Of a stretch of 64,000 bases of DNA, positions 25,683 through 34,101 are shown piece by piece (within the stretch, counting starts at the first letter, position 1; each line of letters begins with the position of its first letter). A model generated the notes under the pieces. The model ran no database searches. It was not told the origin of the DNA and worked only from the letters and a program-made list of their open reading frames with translations. This DNA comes from an uncultured Desulfovibrio sp. (GTDB taxonomy: Bacteria > Desulfobacterota > Desulfovibrionia > Desulfovibrionales > Desulfovibrionaceae), in contig NZ_CABSIF010000017.1 in assembly GCF_902477725.1 (NCBI RefSeq), positions 10,025 through 74,024 on the forward strand, given 5' to 3'. A program made the translations under genes and the position numbers.

Positions 25683-26903
25683 ATGACCATTCGCGCATTA
25701 CGCCCTTACATCATTGCCGTGGGCATGACCCTGCCCGGCATTGGGCTGCGTTTTCTGCACCCTGACGTTTCGCCGCTGTTGGTGGCCCTGCTCTCGGGCA
25801 TGGCTATTCTGGGCGCGTCATTTCTGCTCACCTGGGCGTGTGAAGTCGCCCAGATGGACATTCCGCAGGCTGTGGCCGTGGCTGTGGTGGCCTTTATCGC
25901 CGTGCTGCCCGAATACGCCGTGGACATGTACTTTACATGGATGGCGGGCCAGCACCCCGAGAGCGCATACTCCCACTACGCCATTGCCAATATGACCGGG
26001 GCCAACAGGCTGCTCATCGGCCTAGGCTGGTCGGCCATTGTGCTTGTTTTTGCCAAACGGTTCCATTCGGGCGTTTCCCTGCCGGACGACAAACGCACGG
26101 ACGTGCTCTTTCTCGGCCTGGCGACCATTTACGCCCTGTTTATTCCGCTCAAGGGTTCGCTCACCTGGGTTGACGGCGTTGTGCTGCTGGGCATCTATAT
26201 CTGGTACATCTGTATTATCGCCCGCAGACCCGTGGAAGAGGAAGAACCCGAAGGCCCCGCAGCCCTGCTGGCCCATTTTGCCAAAAAGGTACGCCTGCGC
26301 AGCGTTATTCTTATTTTCCTTTTTTCGGCGCTGGTCATTTTGTGCAATGCCGAACCCTTCAGTGAAAGTCTGGTTGCCAGCGGAAAGCTGCTTGGCATCA
26401 ACGAATTCCTGCTGGTGCAGTGGCTTGCGCCTCTTGCCTCGGAGTCGCCCGAATTCATCATTGCCCTCATGTTTGCCTCGCGGGGCAATGCTTCGCTGGC
26501 TCTGGGCAGTTTGCTTTCGTCCAAGCTCAACCAGTGGACCCTGCTTGTGGGCATGATCCCCGGTGTCTACGCCGCGTCATCCGGCTCGCTTTCACCCTCC
26601 ATAAACCTTGACACTCACCAGTTTCAGGAAATACTACTGACCGCCGGGCAGTCACTTTTTGCCGTGGCCCTGCTGGTGGATCTGCGCCTGCATGTCCGCG
26701 AGGCCCTGTGGCTGTTCATCCTGTTTGCAGCCCAGTTGCTCTCGCCGCTCTACGACACCCAGGTTGAAGCCCTGCTGGGGCTTGCGCACGATCCTTTACG
26801 CCTGCACTATTTCTTTGCGCAGGTGTATCTGGTGCTGGCGGCGGTGCTGCTGCTCAGAAACTGGCGCGGCCTTTTGCGCCTGCGTGAAGGATTCAAGGTT
26901 TAA
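25683..26903 (+). CDS. Cation/Ca2+ exchanger family transporter, predicted Mn2+ exporter
   Basis: 406 residues with about 10-11 membrane helices. The two inverted alpha-repeats of the CaCA superfamily are visible: AVLPEYAVDMYFTWMAG near 62-80 and LASESPEFIIALMFASRGN near 252-272, each with the acidic residue (E) of the ion-binding site, followed by ASLALGSLLSSKLNQWTL. A cytoplasmic loop between them (VEEEEPEGPAA) is acidic. CaCA proteins exchange Ca2+ or other divalent cations for H+ or Na+. The upstream yybP-ykoY riboswitch points to Mn2+ as the physiological substrate (inference). AAGGAG lies 6 bases before the ATG. A weak hairpin after the stop (26921-26952) may end the transcript. Confidence 0.88.
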   Translation: MTIRALRPYIIAVGMTLPGIGLRFLHPDVSPLLVALLSGMAILGASFLLTWACEVAQMDIPQAVAVAVVAFIAVLPEYAVDMYFTWMAGQHPESAYSHYAIANMTGANRLLIGLGWSAIVLVFAKRFHSGVSLPDDKRTDVLFLGLATIYALFIPLKGSLTWVDGVVLLGIYIWYICIIARRPVEEEEPEGPAALLAHFAKKVRLRSVILIFLFSALVILCNAEPFSESLVASGKLLGINEFLLVQWLAPLASESPEFIIALMFASRGNASLALGSLLSSKLNQWTLLVGMIPGVYAASSGSLSPSINLDTHQFQEILLTAGQSLFAVALLVDLRLHVREALWLFILFAAQLLSPLYDTQVEALLGLAHDPLRLHYFFAQVYLVLAAVLLLRNWRGLLRLREGFKV

Positions 26904-26999
26904 AGCTATTGTATTTACCGCCCGCATGTGTTCCTGTGCCAGCACATGCGGGCTTTGCCGCAAAACCCCGTCGGTCAGATTTTCTGACCGCTACAATGG

Positions 27000-27992
27000 A
27001 TGAATATGCCCCGCCTAGTCTTTTTTCTGCTTCTGCTTTTGCCGCTGCTGGCATGCGCGCAAGCCGCCCTTGCCGCCCGTCTGCCCGAAGTGCAGGCAGC
27101 GGGGTCACTGAAAGCTGAAACTCCTGTTCAGGGCATTAAAATAATACCGGCCCGCAAGGATTCCGCGGACGCGCCGCCCACTTCGCTGGCCGCTGCCGAC
27201 CCCAATGCGGGTTCAGGCCAGCCCCCTCAGCACCCGACTAATGTGGACAAAGACAGCCCTGCCGTAGCGGACACTCCTGTCGCGGCAGATGCCGCACCAG
27301 CGCCGGCAGCAGTGGAAAAAGCCGACAAGAAAACCGCGGCAGCCATCATTTCCGGTTCTCGCCGCCCTGGCATCATTGAACACCAGATCGTGCGCACCAA
27401 CCGGGAAGACAAACCGGATATCAATCTCAGCTATCCCTCGGTCGGCATCCGCGCAGTGGACGCCAATATCCGCGAATGGGCCACTGGCATAGCCGACGCC
27501 TTTGAAGAAACCTTCAATTCGCCCGGTCTGTACCCGGATGAAAACCGCCCCGTTCCTGAACTGTGGTGTTCCTATTCTCTAAGCCATCCTTCGGACAAGG
27601 CGCTGAGCATCACCTTTGAAGTCTGGACGTACACGGGCGGCGCACAGGGCAATCTGGACATCATGACCCTGAACTACAGCCTGCTGACAGGCCAGCGCCT
27701 GGGGCTGGTGGATATTTTTGAAGATCCGGACGCGGCCCTTGCCATCATGTCCGCATGGTCGCGCAGGGAGCTTTTCCAGCGCCTCGGCGGCATGCGCCAG
27801 GAGCAGTACCTGCGCACAGGCCTTAATCCCGTGCCGGAAAACTTCGCCAGCCTGACCCTGACGCCCTCGGGCATACGCATCAACTTTCAGCCCTATCAGG
27901 TGGCCCCTGGCATGGCTGGCGCGCAGAAGGTGGAAATCCCCATTGAAGAGCTCCAGCCTGCGCATCCCCTGATGCTGCTCTGGGGCAAATAA
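27000..27992 (+). CDS. Exported protein with DUF3298/RsiV-type C-terminal domain
   Basis: 330 residues. The N-terminus is a signal peptide (LVFFLLLLLPLLACAQAALA). A Pro/Ala-rich disordered linker runs to about 115. The rest resembles the DUF4163-DUF3298 arrangement of PdaC/RsiV: ISYPSVGI-type opening (NLSYPSVGIRAVDANI), SFEVWTYTGGAQGN (the conserved Y-x-GGAHG-like turn), LVDIFEDPD and FQPYQVAPGMAGAQKVEIP. Such domains bind cell-wall components or lysozyme in RsiV. The ribosome site is weak, and an ATG two codons on is equally possible. It is the second gene after the exchanger, 96 bases away, possibly with its own promoter. Confidence 0.8.
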   Translation: MNMPRLVFFLLLLLPLLACAQAALAARLPEVQAAGSLKAETPVQGIKIIPARKDSADAPPTSLAAADPNAGSGQPPQHPTNVDKDSPAVADTPVAADAAPAPAAVEKADKKTAAAIISGSRRPGIIEHQIVRTNREDKPDINLSYPSVGIRAVDANIREWATGIADAFEETFNSPGLYPDENRPVPELWCSYSLSHPSDKALSITFEVWTYTGGAQGNLDIMTLNYSLLTGQRLGLVDIFEDPDAALAIMSAWSRRELFQRLGGMRQEQYLRTGLNPVPENFASLTLTPSGIRINFQPYQVAPGMAGAQKVEIPIEELQPAHPLMLLWGK

Positions 27993-28022
27993 CACCCCTC
28001 GCCGTCGCGCGCTCATATATGC

Positions 28023-28050
28023 AAAAAGCCCCTTTCGGGGCTTTTTTTTT
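28023..28050 (+). terminator. Bidirectional terminator between the DUF3298 gene and uvrC
   Basis: AAAAAGCCCC and GGGGCTTTTT flank a 4-base loop, with nine T on the plus side and five A on the left for the converging uvrC transcript. Confidence 0.9.
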
Positions 28051-28080
28051 GTGAGCAGTCGCCAGCTTGCACGGCGGCAA

Positions 28081-29970
28081 TCAATCCAGACCGCGCAGCT
28101 TTTCGCGCAGCAGAGCGGCCTTGGCAGGGCCGATGCCAGGAATCTTGCACAAATCATCCACACCTGCGGCCCGCATGGCCTCAACACTACCAAAGTTGTC
28201 CCAGAGCAAACGCGCCGTGGCAGGGCCGATGCCCGGCAGACGCATCAGCTCGCCAGACAGGGCTGCACCTTGACGCGCCCGGCGGTGTCGGCCAATGGCA
28301 AAACGGTGGGTATTATCGCGCACGTTCTGCAAAAACAGCAGTTCCGGGCCGCCCTCGCGCAGGGGCAACGGATTTGCGCGGTTGGGCACAAAAATTCTGT
28401 CAGCCACATTGCCCGCGCGGCGGTCGGCATGGCCTTCCTCATCCCTGGCCTTGGCAATGGCCGCGAGGGCAAACAGGTCTTCCTGCCCTGCCTCGCGCAG
28501 GGCGCGCTGCACGGAGCCGAGTTGCCCGCGCCCGCCGTCTATGAGCAGCAAATCCGGCCACGGCGGGCCGCTCTCAAGCCTGCGCGCCACCCATGCATAC
28601 AGGGTTGCGTAGTCATCCCCGCTGTCAGGCATGGCATAGGCCCGGTACTGCGAACGTTCGGGCTTGCCGTCCTCAAAAACAACCATGCCGACGCGGGTCT
28701 GCTGCCCGCCGGTGTGGGACACGTCCACGCATTCAATGCGCATGGGCGGGCCGGGCAGGTGCAGAGCTTTCGCCAGACGCTCCAGAATGTTCTGATCCGT
28801 TTTCTGTTCCTGACGGCGGGCTTCCTCCCGCGCGTTGGACTGCGCAAGGTCTATGAGCTGGTTGTCCCCCGCATTTTGCGGCGGCACAATGCGCACGGCT
28901 CCGCCCCGGCGATCGGCAAGAGTCTGCTCCAGCGTCTCGCGGGTCGATGCGCCGTTTTCACCTGCCTGAATGTTTTCATCAGTTGCCTTGTCGCCCTCTG
29001 CTCCCTGCTCCTCTTCCTGATCGGCGGGAATCCAGGGCAGCAGGATACGCGGGGGCGGCGTGGCCTGACTATAATACTGCCCCATGAACGACCACAAAAG
29101 CTCCGGCGCGTCTTCAAAGGTCAGGCCCGACCAGTAAAAAGCCCGACCGTCCGTCACGGCCCCGTTGCGCACAAAGATAAGCCCCAGCGCCAACCCCTTA
29201 TCCGCAGAGAACAGGCCCACCACGTCCATGTCGCCACCGCCGGGCAGCACGGCGGCCTGCCGTTCAACAGTGCTTTCCACAGCGCGTATCTGATCGCGCA
29301 GGCTGGCGGCCCTTTCAAATTCCAGTTCTTCGGCGGCCTGTTCCATGGCGGCGCGTAGCCCGCCAAGCAGCTCGGCGGAACGCCCCTGGAGCAGATCCGT
29401 CACCTTGCGCACGTTTTCGTTATATTCCTGCGATGTCACCATGCCCATGCAGGGCGCGGGGCATTGCCCCATAAAATGATACAGGCAGGGGCGCACACGG
29501 TTTTTCATGGCCTTGTCGGTGCAGCGCCGCAGGGCAAAGGCCCGATGGATGAGTTTCCACGTTTCGCGCGCCGCCAGAGCGGACGTGAACGGGCCAAAGT
29601 AACGCGCGCCGTCCCGCCGCGCCTGCCGCACGATTTCCAGCCGGGGAAAGGGATGCTTTGGATTGATGCGAAAAAGCACGTACTGCTTGTCGTCGCGCAG
29701 CACGATATTGTAGTGCGGCCTGTGCTTTTTGATGCAACTGGCTTCCAGCAGCAGGGCCTCTTTTTCCGTGGTGGTGGTCAGGTACTCGATGCTCTCGGCA
29801 TGCGAAAGCATGGCCCGCGTCTTGGCTGGCAGGCCTTCTGGCCGAAAATAGGAGAGCACCCGGCGGCGCAGTACACGCGCCTTGCCCACATAGATAATGC
29901 GGCCCTTGGCGTCCTTGTACAGGTAAACGCCAGGAGTAAGGGGAATGCTGGATGATTCGGGCTTCTGCAT
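28081..29970 (-). CDS. uvrC: Excinuclease ABC subunit C
   Basis: 629 residues. UvrC makes both incisions in nucleotide excision repair after damage loading by UvrAB. The GIY-YIG nuclease is at the N-terminus (PGVYLYKDAKGRIIYVGKAR), the UVR motif binding UvrB near 200-235, the RNase-H-like nuclease in the C-terminal half (CVDVSHTGGQQTRVGMVVFE; LLLIDGGRGQL), and tandem helix-hairpin-helix motifs end the protein (LPGIGPATARLLW and IPGIGPAKAALL). A 40-residue acidic insertion near 340-380 is unusual. The start at MQKPESSS (29970) matches the family; no good ribosome site is seen. An in-frame extension to 30054 runs through a terminator hairpin and is unlikely to be coding. Confidence 0.95.
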   Translation of the reverse strand: MQKPESSSIPLTPGVYLYKDAKGRIIYVGKARVLRRRVLSYFRPEGLPAKTRAMLSHAESIEYLTTTTEKEALLLEASCIKKHRPHYNIVLRDDKQYVLFRINPKHPFPRLEIVRQARRDGARYFGPFTSALAARETWKLIHRAFALRRCTDKAMKNRVRPCLYHFMGQCPAPCMGMVTSQEYNENVRKVTDLLQGRSAELLGGLRAAMEQAAEELEFERAASLRDQIRAVESTVERQAAVLPGGGDMDVVGLFSADKGLALGLIFVRNGAVTDGRAFYWSGLTFEDAPELLWSFMGQYYSQATPPPRILLPWIPADQEEEQGAEGDKATDENIQAGENGASTRETLEQTLADRRGGAVRIVPPQNAGDNQLIDLAQSNAREEARRQEQKTDQNILERLAKALHLPGPPMRIECVDVSHTGGQQTRVGMVVFEDGKPERSQYRAYAMPDSGDDYATLYAWVARRLESGPPWPDLLLIDGGRGQLGSVQRALREAGQEDLFALAAIAKARDEEGHADRRAGNVADRIFVPNRANPLPLREGGPELLFLQNVRDNTHRFAIGRHRRARQGAALSGELMRLPGIGPATARLLWDNFGSVEAMRAAGVDDLCKIPGIGPAKAALLREKLRGLD

Positions 29971-29993
29971 GACAAAAGAATGGGGAGTTAAAG

Positions 29994-30041
29994 AAAAAAA
30001 GCAAGTGCGGGGGAAAAAGCCAAAAGGCTTCCATCCCCCGC
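29994..30041 (-). terminator. Intrinsic terminator of trpB, immediately upstream of uvrC
   Basis: On the minus strand GCGGGGGA...GGAAGCC pairs with GGCTTTTTCCCCCGC around a TTTT loop (one bulged T, two wobbles) and is followed by a T-run at 29994-30000. It lies 65 bases after the trpB stop and 24 bases before the uvrC start. Confidence 0.75.
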
Positions 30042-30105
30042 GCTCCTCCTGCAAAACTGGCGGGCGTCTGCTTCCGCAGCCGCCAGAGCAATTTTAAGAA
30101 TTGCC

Positions 30106-31317
30106 CTAAATCAGACCCTTCTGCATCATTTCGGCAACCTGGGCCACGTCCTTGTCGCCACGGCCAGAGAGGTTCACCAGCAAAATGCTGTCCCCAGGCA
30201 TGCCGGGGGCCATCTTCATGGCGTGGGCCAGCGCGTGGGAAGATTCCAGCGCCGGGATGATGCCTTCATGCCGCGAAAGGGCAAAAAATGCGTCCAGGGC
30301 TTCCTTGTCTGTCACGCTGACGTATTCGGCGCGGCCCATATCCTTGAGCAGTGCGTGTTCCGGCCCCACTGAGGGATAATCAAGCCCGGCGGAAATGGAA
30401 TACACTTCGCCCGCCTCGCCCGCAGGGTCCTTGATCATGTAGGAATTGAAACCGTGCATGACGCCGGGTTCGCCCAGGCAGAGGGATGCGGCATGCTCGC
30501 CGTAGCTGTTGCCGCGACCGCCGGGTTCCACGCCCAAAAGGCGCACGTCCGTATCGTCAAGAAAACCCGCAAACAGGCCAATGGCGTTGGAACCGCCGCC
30601 TACGCAGCCAAGGCAGGCGTTGGGCAGGCGGCCAGTTTCGGCCAGCATCTGGGCGCGGGCCTCGCGCCCCACCACCGACTGAAAAACGCGCACCATATAG
30701 GGGTACGGATGGGGGCCAACGGCAGAGCCGAGCACATAGAACATTTCCGGATCTTCAATCCACATGCCCAAGGCTTCGTCCACGGCTTCCTTAAGGGTAC
30801 GCTGACCACTCTTGGCCGCCACAACGCGCGAGCCGAGCATCTCCATGCGGATAACATTGAGGTGCTGGCGCTCAATATCCACTTCACCCATGCAGATGGT
30901 GCATTCCAGCCCCATCAGAGCCGCTGTGGCCGCAGTGGCAACACCGTGCTGGCCTGCACCGGTTTCTGCAATAACGCGCTTCTTGCCCATGCGTTTTGCC
31001 AGCAGGCACTGCCCAAGGGTATTGTTGATCTTGTGCGCGCCCAGATGGTTGAGGTCTTCGCGCTTGAGCCATATCTGCGCACCGCCAAGGTGACGGCTCA
31101 GATTGGCGCAGTGGAATACCGGATTGGGCCGCCCCGTGTAGTGGGAGCAAAGATAATCCAGCTCTTTCTGGAAGGACGGATCCGCCTCGGCGGCCTTCAT
31201 GGCTCCGGCCACTTCGTCCAGACGGGCCTTGAGAGGCTCGGGTACGAACTGCCCGCCGTAGGCCCCAAAAAAGCCCTTGCTGTCAGGAATGCCGTAGGGG
31301 GCGGAATGCTGGCTCAT
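30106..31317 (-). CDS. trpB: Tryptophan synthase beta subunit
   Basis: 403 residues, the TrpB1 type. PLP-dependent condensation of indole and serine to tryptophan. Key segments are FGAYGGQFVPEPL at the N-terminus, the PLP lysine in HLGAHKINN near 94, AETGAGQHGVATA, the phosphate-binding CVGGGSNAIG near 237 and the C-terminal LLVNLSGRGDKD. AAGGAG lies 5 bases upstream of the ATG. No trpA or other trp gene is adjacent, which is unusual for TrpB1; it may be a second copy or a relocated gene. An independent terminator follows. Confidence 0.96.
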   Translation of the reverse strand: MSQHSAPYGIPDSKGFFGAYGGQFVPEPLKARLDEVAGAMKAAEADPSFQKELDYLCSHYTGRPNPVFHCANLSRHLGGAQIWLKREDLNHLGAHKINNTLGQCLLAKRMGKKRVIAETGAGQHGVATAATAALMGLECTICMGEVDIERQHLNVIRMEMLGSRVVAAKSGQRTLKEAVDEALGMWIEDPEMFYVLGSAVGPHPYPYMVRVFQSVVGREARAQMLAETGRLPNACLGCVGGGSNAIGLFAGFLDDTDVRLLGVEPGGRGNSYGEHAASLCLGEPGVMHGFNSYMIKDPAGEAGEVYSISAGLDYPSVGPEHALLKDMGRAEYVSVTDKEALDAFFALSRHEGIIPALESSHALAHAMKMAPGMPGDSILLVNLSGRGDKDVAQVAEMMQKGLI

Positions 31318-31571
31318 GCGATCTCCTTCTTCATGCTGAGTTTCTGCAAATATCTGCGGCCTGCGCGGTTTTCAGCCTATGAAAGGTCATCCGGCGGCGG
31401 CATTTCAAAAAACTTCGTCACTCTGGCGTGTTGCCCGTGCCATGTCAAGATGCCGCCCCAAATACCCGCGCAGGGCGGGACTTTTTCGGTTTATCCGCGC
31501 TTTGCGCGGCACAGCCCGCAACCTTGCCCGCAGAGGCGCTTTGCCCTATAGTCTGCCTCTCTTTTACAGAC
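31318..31571. other. Region upstream of trpB
   Basis: No gene. The trpB promoter is expected here on the minus strand. I found no leader peptide with Trp codons, so no sign of trp attenuation. Confidence 0.3.
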
Positions 31572-31700
31572 CTGAGAGCAGTTAACGCATGAAGTGCGTT
31601 AACTGCTCTGCAAGGATTTTCAGGAAAATCCTTGCCACGAAATGAGCGCGGGCAGGCTTTGCCTGCCGTAAGCGGGCATTTCAAGTGTTAAATGCTCTAG
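31572..31700. repeat. MITE-like three-hairpin element, copy A
   Basis: 129 bases with three consecutive stem-loops: a perfect 15-bp stem around TGAAG (31575-31609), a 12-bp stem around AG (31610-31635) and GGCAGGC-TTT-GCCTGCC (about 31648-31664). The ends are imperfect inverted repeats: CTGAGAGCAGTTAAC at the left and, on the other strand from the right end, CTAGAGCATTTAAC. The same order and end sequences occur at 56171-56323. It ends 18 bases before the thyX start. Confidence 0.65.
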
Positions 31701-31718
31701 ATGTGAGGCGGAGGATCC

Positions 31719-32513
31719 ATGCTTGACGAAAAATACACTGGCAACGGCAAGGTTGTGCTGCTGGCAGGCGGCGGAAAAATCTATACGGATATCGCCGCCC
31801 GATTTGTGCGCAGCGAGCGCGAGCTGGAAGAAATTGTGGCCTCGCCCTACTCGCGCCAGATAGTGCAGAATATTCTCGATTCCGGCCACAGGGCCGCGCT
31901 TGAGTTCGACTTTTTTCTCTTTGGTGTTGAAGGCTATTCGCGCGTTACCGAAACCCAGCTTGTGCGCAAGCGGCTGGCCTCATACCTCATCAAATCCGGA
32001 CGGGCGGAACTGGGCGGCAAGCGCCGCTATTCCGTGGTGTATCCGCGCAGCGTGGCCGAATTTTCCGCGCAGGTGACCCTGCCCGACGGGCACACGGCAA
32101 CCCTCAGTGGGCACGATCTGGCTGACATTTCACGGCAGTGGTATGATGCAGGCCTTGACGCGGGTCTGCCAGAAGAAGATTTGCGCTACCTGAAGCCACA
32201 GGCCACGGAATTCAAGGCCATCATCGGCATGAACGCCCACGCCCTGCTCGACTGGTTTGCCATCCGCTGCTGCCGCAATGCACAGCACGAAATACGCCAT
32301 CTGGCGTGGCAGATGCTGCGCCTCAGCCGCAAGGCCGCGCCCGACCTCTTTGCCGGTGCAGGCCCAAGCTGCGTGCAGATGGGCTATTGCCCTGAAAACA
32401 AGCGCCAGCACGCCCGATGCGTGGGCCGAGTGCTCACCAAGGAACAGGCGCTTGAAATGCTGCGCTCGCATGGCGGGCAGCAGACCAGCGCGGAAGACTT
32501 TACCGATCAGTAA
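31719..32513 (+). CDS. thyX: ThyX-family flavin-dependent thymidylate synthase, divergent motif
   Basis: 264 residues. The C-terminal half is clearly ThyX: EFKAIIGMNAHALLDWFAIR, CCRNAQHEIRHLAWQMLRL and PSCVQMGYCPENK correspond to the conserved FAD/dUMP region and the final C-x-G-x-C-x-E. In the signature RHRx7S, this protein has RKRLASYLIKS, so the histidine is replaced by lysine, and about six extra residues precede the RRYSV part. ThyX methylates dUMP using methylene-tetrahydrofolate and FADH2. Whether this variant is active is uncertain. GGAGG is placed before the ATG. It is preceded by a hairpin-rich element and followed by a shared terminator. Confidence 0.82.
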   Translation: MLDEKYTGNGKVVLLAGGGKIYTDIAARFVRSERELEEIVASPYSRQIVQNILDSGHRAALEFDFFLFGVEGYSRVTETQLVRKRLASYLIKSGRAELGGKRRYSVVYPRSVAEFSAQVTLPDGHTATLSGHDLADISRQWYDAGLDAGLPEEDLRYLKPQATEFKAIIGMNAHALLDWFAIRCCRNAQHEIRHLAWQMLRLSRKAAPDLFAGAGPSCVQMGYCPENKRQHARCVGRVLTKEQALEMLRSHGGQQTSAEDFTDQ

Positions 32514-32543
32514 GACTCGCCCAAAAGGCGTGTAGAAAAGTTT

Positions 32544-32585
32544 TGCGGTTACGCGCACATTGTACGCGTAACCGCATTCTCTTTT
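32544..32585. terminator. Bidirectional terminator between thyX and the ligase gene
   Basis: A perfect 12-bp stem (TGCGGTTACGCG / CGCGTAACCGCA) with a 9-base loop; the plus side continues ATTCTCTTTTG and the minus side AAAACTTTTC. Confidence 0.75.
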
Positions 32586-32601
32586 GCTCGTATGGGGCTC
32601 T

Positions 32602-33954
32602 TTAAAAAAAAGTTTTGCCCACCGCTGCGGCCTCATCCTGACGTGCCTGATCGGCCAGATCTTCGGGGGCGGCATCCAGACCGTTGACCACAGCCCCGAT
32701 CATGACCCCAAGGTGGCTCATGGCAAGCCCCAGCCACCAGATGCGGTAAAAATCATGCCCAAAGATGCCGTTGACCAGCCAGCCGCCAAAACCGATCCAG
32801 AACCAGGCGGTCATGCGCCAGTAGATGCTGGGGCTTTTGCTTTCAAGCTCTGCCAGCAGGCGCGGGCGTATACGCTTGTAGCCCCACCAGATGAAGCCCA
32901 GCAAAAAAATCATGCCCAGCACAAAGCCAACAATGCCGTGCGCGTACAGCATATCCAGATAAAGGTTGTGCGGATGGCTGATGGTGATAACGTCTTTTTC
33001 AGGCGCAAGGCCGAGCGCGCGGAAGGCCTCGTTATAACGGCCCGCTCCGGCTCCCAGCCAGGGATGTTCGCAAAACACCTGCCATGCCAGATGCCACAGG
33101 CTCCAGCGGCCATCGCTCTCCACCGCGCCCAGCCCGGCCCGGCCCTGTAATACGAGCACAGCCAGCAGAATGCCCAACGAGCCCACGGCAAGCTTGAAGC
33201 GTCCACGGCCCCCGCGCAGCAGCACCCACAACCCAAAAGAAACAGCTACAGCCAGCGCACCGCTACGGCTGCTTGCGCCAATCAGCAGGAAAAACGCGGG
33301 CCAGAGCGTTGCAAACCACAGCAGGGCCGAAGCCGCAGGCGTGAGGGCACGGCGCAGGATAAACCAGAGGGAAAAGGCAGGAATGAGCGCCAGGGCTATG
33401 TAGTTGCCCACAGTATAATCGCCGAGGCTCCCCGTGAGCCTGCCCGCATTAAGGGCGTAGCCCATGATGAAATCCGTGCCGGTCAGCGCCTGGTGCAGGC
33501 CGTCCAGCCCTTCCCAGAAGCAGGCCAGCACGCAGGCCCACACAAGGCGGCGCAGGTCTTTTTCGCTCCGCACGCATTCCATGCCGATAAACGGCAAAAT
33601 AAAACCCTTGTTGATGCCTGTGCCCGCGTGGAGAAGCGAAGTCCATATGTGTTCTGAAAAAAACACGCCAATGCAGATCATGGCCCACAGGCAATAAAAA
33701 AGCGGACGCGCATCAAGCCTGTGCAAAACGCTTTCTGTCCAGCTGTAGCGATAATAGAGCAACAGAAAAACAAAGCAGATTACTGGCAAAACCTCACGCG
33801 CGCCGTACCCTATGGGAAAGGAGGCCAGCGAAATCCAGAACGACCAGAAAAGACAACGGCTCCACTGCACATCAGACGGATTGCGCAGTGCGCAAAGCAG
33901 GCGCTCCCGCACGTGCAATCCCCGGTTTTTTGCTTCATTAAATATATTCAGCAC
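32602..33954 (-). CDS. O-antigen ligase (WaaL/Wzy_C family) membrane protein
   Basis: 450 residues with about 11-12 membrane helices. The diagnostic Wzy_C segment is present: a large loop with GRWSLWHLAWQVFCEHPWLG, GAGAGRYNEAFRALG and SHPHNLYLDMLYAHGIVGF, the last containing the H-x-H-N-x-x-L pattern of ligases. It would transfer an undecaprenyl-linked polysaccharide to lipid A-core on the periplasmic face. Alternatives are a polymerase or a protein O-glycosylase of the same superfamily. The GTG start at 33954 lacks a good ribosome site; a GTG 14 codons later (near 33912) follows CGGGGA and may be the true start. No other polysaccharide gene is adjacent. Confidence 0.85.
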   Translation of the reverse strand: MLNIFNEAKNRGLHVRERLLCALRNPSDVQWSRCLFWSFWISLASFPIGYGAREVLPVICFVFLLLYYRYSWTESVLHRLDARPLFYCLWAMICIGVFFSEHIWTSLLHAGTGINKGFILPFIGMECVRSEKDLRRLVWACVLACFWEGLDGLHQALTGTDFIMGYALNAGRLTGSLGDYTVGNYIALALIPAFSLWFILRRALTPAASALLWFATLWPAFFLLIGASSRSGALAVAVSFGLWVLLRGGRGRFKLAVGSLGILLAVLVLQGRAGLGAVESDGRWSLWHLAWQVFCEHPWLGAGAGRYNEAFRALGLAPEKDVITISHPHNLYLDMLYAHGIVGFVLGMIFLLGFIWWGYKRIRPRLLAELESKSPSIYWRMTAWFWIGFGGWLVNGIFGHDFYRIWWLGLAMSHLGVMIGAVVNGLDAAPEDLADQARQDEAAAVGKTFF

Positions 33955-34101
33955 AGCTCATGCGCCCTTTGTTTGGATACAGATTATGGCGCAAGATGTA
34001 TCCGTTGACGGGCGTAAATTCAAGTAGCAGTAAAGTCCTTGCATTAGGGAAACAGGCAAAATATACTTTTGCGATAAATTATTTCACCATTGAGGTACAA
34101 T

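Noticed and set aside
29971..30054. N-terminal extension of uvrC by 28 codons
   Set aside because: This stretch contains the trpB terminator hairpin and T-run, and family members begin at the later methionine.
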